DNA of 64,000 bases from Bog-532 sp963742865 (lineage in GTDB: Bacteria; Actinomycetota; Actinomycetes; Streptosporangiales; Streptosporangiaceae). Positions 27,219 to 34,192 of this stretch are shown here, in pieces. The stretch spans positions 22,294 through 86,293 of the forward strand of contig CAVUNW010000078.1 in NCBI GenBank assembly GCA_963742865.1, read 5' to 3'. The stretch's first letter is position 1. Every line of letters starts with the position of its first letter. A program made the position numbers and the translations under genes. Below the pieces are notes generated by a model. It made no database searches, was not told where the DNA came from, and saw only the letters and a list, made by a program, of their open reading frames with translations.

Positions 27219-27487
27219 TCTCCCCCTGCGGGCCAGTCACGTCAACCGCATCACCCCGCGATCGGAACGTCACCTACCCACACTTCGGGAGCGCCGAACG
27301 GGGGGAGCCGCGCGTGAGCACCGGAGCACCCGGGCGAGCATCAGGCCATAGGGCCTGGTGGTGGGGGAGGTTCGGTCCTGGCCCCCTGCGTTGGTGGTGA
27401 CTACCGTCCCGGGCGGGATGGTGATAGCCCGGAGGCACGCAAACGCACGTGGCTGCACCGTCCGTCTGGCCGATGGGAGGTTGTGAG

Positions 27488-27745
27488 ATGGCCGACGACA
27501 ATGCCACTGCCGTGGCACCAAGGTCACGTTCGGCACCCAAGGTTGTGTCGCCGAGGAACAACGTAAACGTTGCCCTTCCCTTCTCGAAGATCACGGCCGA
27601 GGATCCGATGAAGATGAGGGCGGGAGACTGGATTAGCCTGGCTGGATTGGTGATCTCGGTCATCGGATTCAGCGTTGCGATCCGGCAGCTCATCCGCATG
27701 GCAAATACAACGGAAGCGGATCAGGCGAGCCATCGAGAGAACTGA
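27488..27745 (+). CDS. Small single-pass membrane protein
   Basis: 85 residues, ATG 27488 preceded by GGGAGG at 7 nt, a strong ribosome site. The N-terminal 45 residues are soluble (SKITAEDPMKMRAGD), followed by one membrane helix (DWISLAGLVISVIGFSVAIR) and a short polar tail. The family is not recognised. It converges on the caspase-like gene, whose stop is about 150 bases away; because small membrane proteins accompany caspase effectors in actinobacterial conflict systems, a link is possible but not shown. Confidence 0.55.
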   Translation: MADDNATAVAPRSRSAPKVVSPRNNVNVALPFSKITAEDPMKMRAGDWISLAGLVISVIGFSVAIRQLIRMANTTEADQASHREN

Positions 27746-27897
27746 GAGATCAGCCCGGCGGCATGTCGTTCCGTCCGGCCAGCACAGCAGCGGGAACCTG
27801 CTGCCGCTCGGCTGGTTCGCCTTCCGCGCCGGAACCAGGGGCGGCATTTTCTCCGTTCCCGCCCTGGCACGCAGGTTTGGCCCGGCAGATTTTGGCA

Positions 27898-29652
27898 TCA
27901 GCTACTCGTTGACCGGCTGAGCGACGTGGCCGGATCGCCGACGGCCAGCGCCCTCGCGACCGCGGCCAGCGCCGACGCTCGCCAGCTCGCCGCAGGAATG
28001 GACTGAGCGAGCCGTTCAGCGTGGCTGGGATCAACAGTGGCCAGCGCCGACACGACAGCGGCCAGCGCCGCCGCTTTCCTGTCCGCACCGGGTATCGACT
28101 GGGCGCTGCGCTCAGCGTCCGCGATCAGCCGCCCGGCCCGCTCGGGATCGGTGGCGGCCAGCGCCCTCGCGATCGCAGCCAAGGCTGGTGCCCTCCCACT
28201 CACACCGGGAATAGGCCGGGCCGCCCGCTCGGCGTCGGCAATCAGCCTGCCGGCCCGGTCGGGATCGCCGGCAGCCACTGCCTCCGCGAGGGCGGCCAGC
28301 GCTGCGGCCTTCCTGCTCAAAGTGGGGATCGACTGCGCGACCTGCTCGGCATGGTCGGGGTCAATAATGGCCAGCGCCTCCGCGACAGCGGCCAGCGCAT
28401 ACGCCTTCCCGTCAGGGTCGGCAATGGACTGGGCGCTGCGCTCAGCGTCCGCGATCAGCGGCCCGGCCCGGCCCGCATCGGTAACGGCCAGCGCCTCCGC
28501 GACGGCGGCTTCCGCGGACGCCCTGAACGGCACCTCGGGGATCGACTTGGCGACCGTTTCGGCAGCTTCAGCGTCGCTAACCGCTAGCGGGCCAGCCACG
28601 GCAGCCAGCGCGGACGCTTTCTGGCCTGCATCGTTGATCGACTGAGCGACGCGCTGGGCATCGGCAACGAGCCGGGAAGCCCGGTCAGGGTCGGTCAAGG
28701 CTATTGCCCCGGCGACAGCGATCAGCGCCCGAGCCTTTGGGTTGCCCGCAGCGACCGACTGGGCAGCTCGTAGGGCCTCGGTGACGATGTGATGATGCCG
28801 TGACCAGGCCGACTGGGCGACCTCAGGATCTTGCGGAGGCACCGCCCGGATGCCGAGGCTCTCGGCGCGGACAGCGCTGAGGCGCGGGCGTTCGGGAACT
28901 GCGGCGTTGGCCGTGAAAACGAACCGGCTGGCCGGCCCAGTACCGGACTGGCTCGGAACGGGCAGACCTTCAGCAAGCAGGCGCTCGGACAATACCGGAT
29001 AGATATCGCTAAATGTCAGCCATGGCTCGCCGCCGGGAATGCCGCTGACGATCAGATCGCGTAGTTCACGGGTGAAGGACGTGCATGCGGTTTCCTGCTG
29101 TTCCGGGCGCGGGACATGGGCGGCACGATCGCGCGTGGTCGCCGCGAGGGTGTACCCGCCTTCGACATGCGTGATGTCAGCAAGGCCAGGGGCTCTGTCT
29201 CCGGCCGGGGTCTCGATCGCCTGGCCGGCGAAGCAGCAGTCCAGGATCGACAGGCGAGTATGAGCCGGACTGCTGCGCAGCACGTCCGCGACGGTGTCCC
29301 AGGGCAGGCCACTGATCTCCGGCCGGTCCGGTTGGGTCGAAGTCACGGTCAGGCACAGTTCTCCGCGGGCCGTCAGTACGCCGTGGCCAACGTAGTAGAA
29401 CAGCAGGACCCCGGTAGTGGCCCGGGCCAGATCCGCGATCTGAGCGGCCAGGTCGGCAGCGGAAATCGGGTTGGCAATGACCACGATCTGCTCGGGGACC
29501 CACGCACAAAGTGCAGGCTCAGAAAGCAGGGAATGCATAGCCTGCAGGCTGTTTCGGGCCGCGCGGATCGGCGTGAGCTCAGCGTACTCGTACGCTGACA
29601 CACCGATCAGGATGGCGCACGACCCTGCAGGTACACCGGGGTCAGCTATCAT
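27898..29652 (-). CDS. Caspase-fold protease with tandem helical repeats
   Basis: 584 residues, ATG 29652 with GAAGG upstream. Residues 10-250 form a caspase-like domain (peptidase C14 type): AILIGVSAYEY, LLFYYVGHGVLTARGEL with catalytic His90, and LSILDCCFAGQAIE with catalytic Cys140. A linker (250-305) leads to eight repeats starting at about residue 306 with the pattern KAxALAAVAxALAxxDPxRA; units of 39 residues (with LIADAERxAQSIP) and of 32 residues (with HAExxAQSIP) alternate as 39-32-39-32-39-39-32, and an eighth is cut short. Such TPR-like arrays serve as recognition or scaffold arms. Related actinobacterial proteases are thought to be effectors of immunity or cell death. Substrate and trigger are unknown. 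Confidence 0.82.
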   Translation of the reverse strand: MIADPGVPAGSCAILIGVSAYEYAELTPIRAARNSLQAMHSLLSEPALCAWVPEQIVVIANPISAADLAAQIADLARATTGVLLFYYVGHGVLTARGELCLTVTSTQPDRPEISGLPWDTVADVLRSSPAHTRLSILDCCFAGQAIETPAGDRAPGLADITHVEGGYTLAATTRDRAAHVPRPEQQETACTSFTRELRDLIVSGIPGGEPWLTFSDIYPVLSERLLAEGLPVPSQSGTGPASRFVFTANAAVPERPRLSAVRAESLGIRAVPPQDPEVAQSAWSRHHHIVTEALRAAQSVAAGNPKARALIAVAGAIALTDPDRASRLVADAQRVAQSINDAGQKASALAAVAGPLAVSDAEAAETVAKSIPEVPFRASAEAAVAEALAVTDAGRAGPLIADAERSAQSIADPDGKAYALAAVAEALAIIDPDHAEQVAQSIPTLSRKAAALAALAEAVAAGDPDRAGRLIADAERAARPIPGVSGRAPALAAIARALAATDPERAGRLIADAERSAQSIPGADRKAAALAAVVSALATVDPSHAERLAQSIPAASWRASALAAVARALAVGDPATSLSRSTSS

Positions 29653-30125
29653 CGCCGACCTTCAGCCTATTTCTGCCGGCGTGAACCAGGCTATTGAAGC
29701 ACGCGTCCATACTCCCCCCTCCCAGCGGTCGCCTCTAGCGCCTGCTCTCAGGCCGGCTCCCCCCGATAGGCCTCTATCAGATGAAATCATGACATCTTTT
29801 CAGTAATCAGCGCGTCAATGAAGTAGGCAAGCCGACGAGCCGCAGCAGCCAGCACAACTCGGTAGCGGTCACAATCGGCTTAGCGGGCTAGCGGCTCACC
29901 CGGGTGAGGTCGCTCCCTCGTGTATTGCCTCGACATCATTGGCCTCGGCCGCATGACGGATTCTTGACCGGGCGTTTGCTTTCTAGTCGGATTAAGTGCG
30001 TCTTCGGTGTCATCCCGCTATGCCAGGTTTGTTCCTGGGTGCGCGCCCACGCGCACCGGCGTCGTGGCCCGGAGCCCGCGAGGGAGCCGCCGGGGACATT
30101 CAGACAGCAGACTAGGGAGGGCGAG
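29653..30125. other. Divergent spacer, caspase gene to phosphoesterase gene
   Basis: 473 bases with no supported gene. AT-rich patches near 29780-29830 and 29955-30000 are candidate promoter regions for the two diverging genes. A strong Shine-Dalgarno (GGGAGGGCGAG) ends the region just before 30126. Confidence 0.4.
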
Positions 30126-31847
30126 ATGGGCGAAGGCGCAGCCACCGTCCGTGCCAGGCACAGGAAAGTCCGGTATTACGCGGCCATCGCCGCCGCCACC
30201 GTGATGGGTGCCGGCGCAGCCGTCGGCACCACGGTGACCACCGCGTACGCGGCGCCGGGCACCGTCAGTTCGATGTCCGCCGTCCAGGCAGGCCATGCGG
30301 CCAGCTGGACCGTCACGTCAAAGACCGCGACGCCGATCAAGCACCTGGTAGTGATCTTCAATGAAAATGTGTCGTTCGACCACTACTTCGGGACGTACCC
30401 GTACGCGGCCAACACCGACGGCAGCACCTTCCACGCCAAGCCCGGCACCCCCAAGGTGAACGGCCTGTACTCCAAGATCACCCCGAAGGGCCCGACCGGC
30501 CCGCTGCTCACCGCCAACCCGAACCTCTACAATCCCCAGCGGCTTACCCATTCGCAGGCCGCCACCTGCGACCAGGACCACGGTTACACGCCTGAGCAGC
30601 AAGCGGTCAACGGCGGGAAGATGGACAAGTTCGTCCAGTTCACCGAGTCCTCGCCAACGTGCAATGCCTCCCAGCCGGCCCTGTTCTTCCGGCCGGGCCT
30701 GGTCATGGATTACTACGACGGCAACACGGTCACCGGGTTGTGGAACTACGCGCAGCACTACGCGATGAGCGACAACAACTGGGACACCACCTTCGGGCCC
30801 TCCACGCCGGGCGCGATCAACCTGGTCTCGGGCCAGACCGGCGGAAGTTACGCCGTCGACCCGACCACCGGCGCCACGGTGCCGGACCCCGGTACGGTCA
30901 GCGCGCTGAACAAGGGCGGCCTCGGCACCATCTACGGCGACCTCGACCCCGCCTACGATGACTGCTCCAACGGCAGCCACACCTCGACGAGCCCGGTCGG
31001 AGTTTCGACCGGTAAGAACATCGGTGACCTGCTCAACGCCAGAAAGATCACGTGGGGCTGGTTCCAGGGCGGGTTCACGCCGACCAGTACCAACGCCGCC
31101 GGTTTCGCCGTGTGCGGCTCGGCGCACCAGAACATCACCGGCGCCACGGTCGCCGACTACTCACCGCACCACGAGCCGTTCCAGTACTACAAGTCCACGG
31201 CCAACCCCAAGCACCTGCCGCCAAGCTCCGAGGCCGCCATCGGGCACACCGACCAGGCCAACCACCAGTACGACATGTCCAGCTTCTACGCCACGCTCAC
31301 CGCCGGGAACATGCCGGCGGTCAGCTTCCTCAAGGCGCCGGCCTACCAGGATGGCCACGCGGGCTACTCCAACCCGCTCGATGAGCAGACGTTCCTGGTG
31401 AACACGATCAATAAGATCGAGAAGTCCAAGGACTGGAGTTCCACGGCGATCGTCGTCACCTATGACGACTCCGACGGCTGGTATGACCACCAGCCTCCGG
31501 TGATCGTGAACGGCTCTAACACGTCAGCGGACACGGCGATCTGCTCCTCGGTTCCGATGATCCTGGGCAGCTTCCCCAACCGGTGCGGTTACAGCCAGCG
31601 GCTGCCAATGGTGGTGATCTCGCCCTGGACCCGCCAGAACTACGTCAGCGGCAAGCTGACCAACACCGTCTCGATCACCAGCTTCATCGAGGACAACTGG
31701 CTCCGCGGGCAGCGGATCGGCAATGGCTCCTATGACAGGATCTCGGGCAGCCTCTACCAGCAGGGCGGCGTGCTCGACTTCCGCGCCAGGCCGAACCTCC
31801 GGCCCGTCATCCTCGACCCGAACACGGGCGGGGTCGTGAACGGCTAG
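30126..31847 (+). CDS. Secreted phosphoesterase (phospholipase C / acid phosphatase family)
   Basis: 573 residues; ATG 30126 follows GGGAGGGCGAG. The signal peptide comprises a basic start (RARHRKVRYY), a hydrophobic Ala-rich core and the cleavage-like TTAYAAP near residue 43. The mature domain carries IKHLVVIFNENVSFDHYFG (metal-binding E-N-x-S-F-D-H), NNWDTTFGPSTPGAINL, and VVTYDDSDGWYDHQPP (metal-binding D-D and D-x-x-x-D-H). This is the PF04185 family, whose members cleave phospholipid head groups or phosphate monoesters outside the cell. It is followed by a perfect 19-bp hairpin terminator, so it forms a single-gene unit. Confidence 0.9.
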   Translation: MGEGAATVRARHRKVRYYAAIAAATVMGAGAAVGTTVTTAYAAPGTVSSMSAVQAGHAASWTVTSKTATPIKHLVVIFNENVSFDHYFGTYPYAANTDGSTFHAKPGTPKVNGLYSKITPKGPTGPLLTANPNLYNPQRLTHSQAATCDQDHGYTPEQQAVNGGKMDKFVQFTESSPTCNASQPALFFRPGLVMDYYDGNTVTGLWNYAQHYAMSDNNWDTTFGPSTPGAINLVSGQTGGSYAVDPTTGATVPDPGTVSALNKGGLGTIYGDLDPAYDDCSNGSHTSTSPVGVSTGKNIGDLLNARKITWGWFQGGFTPTSTNAAGFAVCGSAHQNITGATVADYSPHHEPFQYYKSTANPKHLPPSSEAAIGHTDQANHQYDMSSFYATLTAGNMPAVSFLKAPAYQDGHAGYSNPLDEQTFLVNTINKIEKSKDWSSTAIVVTYDDSDGWYDHQPPVIVNGSNTSADTAICSSVPMILGSFPNRCGYSQRLPMVVISPWTRQNYVSGKLTNTVSITSFIEDNWLRGQRIGNGSYDRISGSLYQQGGVLDFRARPNLRPVILDPNTGGVVNG

Positions 31848-31858
31848 CGGCATGCGCG

Positions 31859-31899
31859 GCCAGCGGCTGCGATCGCACCCTGCGATCGCAGCCGCTGGC
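31859..31899 (+). terminator. Perfect 19-bp stem terminator
   Basis: GCCAGCGGCTGCGATCGCA at 31859-31877, loop CCC, and the exact complement at 31881-31899, starting 12 bases after the phosphoesterase stop. No U-tract follows, but the stem is unusually long and perfect. Confidence 0.85.
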
Positions 31900-32029
31900 G
31901 GCTATGACGTGCCCTGGTGGGCGGCACCGCATGACCGGCTCCGGCGCGTAGCGGAACTACCCGGCGAGTGAGATACTGCCTGACGTTTCGGCAGGCTAGC
32001 TGAGGGGGCGTCATGCGGAGCAGGCGCAC

Positions 32030-32473
32030 ATGATCCTCGCTGCGGCCGCTGCCGGGGCGCCGGCTGACACGTTCACCGAGCTGATGAGTCACGTGGCCCA
32101 GGGTTTCGAGGCACTGGGAGCGGTGATTCTGGTGGCCGGCGTGGTCTGGTCGTTCGTGCTCGCGGCGGTGGCGGTGCGGCGGTCCGGCTGGTCGGCACGG
32201 GCTTACCTGGTGCTGCGCCAGACATTCGGGGGGACCCTGCTGCTCGCGCTGGAAGCCCTGATCGCAGCCGATCTGATTCGCACCGTCGCGGTCGTGCCGA
32301 CGCTGGACAACGTGCTCGTGCTCGGGCTGATCGTGGTGATCCGGACGTTCCTGAGCTTCTCGCTGGAGACCGAGATTGAAGGCGTTGTGCCGTGGCGACG
32401 GGCCGTGATGGGCGGCGCGGGGACGATTCGCCGGGCCTCGGCGAGCGGGCTGGAGACCGAGACGCCGCCCTGA
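32030..32473 (+). CDS. DUF1622 family membrane protein
   Basis: 147 residues, ATG 32030 with GGAGCAGG upstream. Three hydrophobic helices (VILVAGVVWSFVLAAVAV, TLLLALEALIAADLIRTV and VLVLGLIVVIRTFLSFSLE), with the conserved LxLRQxxGxxLLLxLExLIAADII-like central region and RTFLSFSLExE, place it in DUF1622, whose function is unknown. The final 30 residues are a polar tail. Standing alone between two terminators, it is probably its own transcription unit. Confidence 0.8.
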   Translation: MILAAAAAGAPADTFTELMSHVAQGFEALGAVILVAGVVWSFVLAAVAVRRSGWSARAYLVLRQTFGGTLLLALEALIAADLIRTVAVVPTLDNVLVLGLIVVIRTFLSFSLETEIEGVVPWRRAVMGGAGTIRRASASGLETETPP

Positions 32474-32870
32474 TATCCGGACTGGGTACCGATCCAGTAC
32501 TGCGGTGACAGTGTTCCGCGCCGCGCATGCGCGCATTCAATCGATGACGCGCCTGCCTTGCCGGCCCCAGGCGGCGATGTTCTACTGGACAGCACCCTTA
32601 GCGCAGCCGCATGGGCACCGTCCACGCAGCTGCCCCGCCCTTACCAAGGGGCATTCCACAGACGGTCACTATCGCGTCGGGGGGAAAAGTAGACGCGATT
32701 CATATCAGCGTGGCCAGGACGAGCCTTCCAGCCCTGCCGGTCAGGTAGTCGCACGCACTCCCGCACCCGACGGCCGGCGTCGCGCTGCCGCCCCACCGTG
32801 GCGCAGCCCCAGTCTGAGCTGATGCAGGCGCGAATACCTGACTGCGGCGAAGGCGGATAAGGAGAGCACC
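32474..32870. other. Spacer upstream of the ABM/SnoaL-like gene
   Basis: 397 bases, no gene supported on either strand. The last 20 bases carry AAGGAGAGCACC, the ribosome site of the following gene. A promoter must lie here, but no clear -35/-10 pair was recognised. Confidence 0.4.
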
Positions 32871-33893
32871 ATGCACGTTCGCATCAACATGCTCGCCGGG
32901 GACCCCGGTCAGCTCGACGAGGCCACCCGTTATATGGAGGCAACGGTACGTCCGCACGTGGAAAGCCAGCACGGGAACCGGGGCCTGGCCGTACTGGCTA
33001 ACGCCGGACTCGGTACCTGCGTCATCGCGTCGTACTGGGATTCAGCCGACGCGATGACCGCCAGCGAGCAGGCAGTCCAGGTTTCGCGCAAGGAGGTCAC
33101 CGAGCTGGTCAAGGGCACGGTGACGGTCGAGCACTACGAGGTTCCCGTGTTTGTCCGCCGGAGCCGCCCCGCGACGGGAGCCGGCGTACGGCTGACCCGG
33201 ATAGACGGCAGCCCGGCCAGCCTAGACCCGGCCATCGAGGAGTTCCGCAACACGGCGGTACCCGCGCTCATGGAGATGCCCCGCCTGTGCAGCGCCCAGC
33301 TGATGGTGGACCGCACCACCGGCCGCGGCATCGTCGTGACCGCGTTCGAGGACATGGATGCCCTGAACGCCAGCCGCTCGGCCGCGGCCGCTCTGCGCGC
33401 CAGCGTCACGGCGGTGGCGCATCTCACGGTCCGCGGTGTGGAGGAATACAGCCTGGCCTTCAGCTCCGTACGTGAGGGCGACACCCGCAGCCTCATCGAA
33501 CGCGACATCGAGCTGTGGAACGCGCGGGATCGAGACGGCTGGCTCGCCCTGGCCGACCTGCACCGGATGGAGCTGGAGGCGCCCGGCGGCCTGCGGCTGC
33601 TCGGCCGGGACGCCGCCGACGCGATCTGGGCCACCTGGAACGATGCCTTCCCCGATAACCGGCTCGAAGTGGTCTCCATCCACGCGGACGACCGCGGTGG
33701 CGCCCAGGAGGGCCGCTTCATCGGCACGCACAGCGGAACGCTGCGCAGCCCCGCGGGTGAAATCCCGGCCACCGGCCGCTCGGTGGACGCGCGCTTCTGC
33801 GGTGTCTACGAGTTCGACCAGGGCAAGGTCACCAGCTTCCACCTGTACTTCGATCAGGTGGACATGATGATGCAGCTCGGCATGACGCCGTAG
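32871..33893 (+). CDS. Fusion of ABM-like repeats and a SnoaL-like domain
   Basis: 340 residues; ATG 32871 follows AAGGAG. The first 200 residues look like two ferredoxin-like alpha-beta-barrel (antibiotic-biosynthesis-monooxygenase) units: VRINMLAGDPGQLDEATRYM with VIASYWDSADAMTAS, then VRLTRIDGSPASLDPAIEEF with VVTAFEDMDALNASR. From about residue 210 an NTF2-fold ester-cyclase/SnoaL domain follows: IERDIELWNARDRDGWLALA, WNDAFPDNRLEV, GVYEFDQGKVTSFHLYFDQV. ABM and SnoaL proteins act in polyketide metabolism or as small-molecule binders; joined they might form a detoxifying or biosynthetic enzyme. No biosynthetic genes are adjacent. A 9-bp hairpin terminator follows. Confidence 0.72.
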   Translation: MHVRINMLAGDPGQLDEATRYMEATVRPHVESQHGNRGLAVLANAGLGTCVIASYWDSADAMTASEQAVQVSRKEVTELVKGTVTVEHYEVPVFVRRSRPATGAGVRLTRIDGSPASLDPAIEEFRNTAVPALMEMPRLCSAQLMVDRTTGRGIVVTAFEDMDALNASRSAAAALRASVTAVAHLTVRGVEEYSLAFSSVREGDTRSLIERDIELWNARDRDGWLALADLHRMELEAPGGLRLLGRDAADAIWATWNDAFPDNRLEVVSIHADDRGGAQEGRFIGTHSGTLRSPAGEIPATGRSVDARFCGVYEFDQGKVTSFHLYFDQVDMMMQLGMTP

Positions 33894-33913
33894 ACCATGG
33901 GCAGCAGCGGGTG

Positions 33914-33934
33914 ACGCCCGCCTCTGGCGGGCGT
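33914..33934 (+). terminator. 9-bp perfect hairpin after the ABM/SnoaL gene
   Basis: ACGCCCGCC, loop TCT, GGCGGGCGT, beginning 21 bases after the stop at 33893. Confidence 0.7.
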
Positions 33935-34106
33935 GATCCGCGCGGCCCGACAGCATCCTGGGCAGCTTCGGGACGTACGAGGCCAGGTGAATGACCATGA
34001 CGACCGCCCGGAGCAGGAACGACATGTGGTGCAGCCGGATCCAGGGCCCGCCACCCGGGCCGCCGCCCTCGACGATCAGCATGATCCCGGTGCCCAGGAC
34101 GGCCAC
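33935..34106 (-). pseudogene. Fragment of a small membrane protein
   Basis: From GTG 34106 the minus strand reads VAVLGTGIMLIVEGGGPGG, then WIRLHHMSFLLRAVVMVIHL, ASYVPKLPRM. Two membrane-helix-like blocks joined by a His-containing loop (LHHxSF, VIHL) recall cytochrome-b561/DUF4405-type proteins that bind haem through histidines. After about 60 residues the reading becomes noise over the neighbouring gene, so only an internal piece survives. The bases from here to 34192 show nothing else. Confidence 0.45.
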
Positions 34107-34192
34107 GCACGATACGCGGGCTTGAAATCCTCCCGCCGCACCTTATTCAGAGTGCGGCTTGCCAGGCCGGGTGCATCGGGCAATGTGGGAGG

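Noticed and set aside
28021..28730. Tandem repeats in DNA, considered as a CRISPR-like or minisatellite array
   Set aside because: The repeat follows codon periodicity and encodes the helical repeats of the caspase protein; spacer and repeat structure of CRISPR is absent.
33222..33934. Minus-strand continuation of the membrane-protein fragment
   Set aside because: Beyond about 60 residues it is antisense to the ABM/SnoaL gene; only the first part is protein-like.
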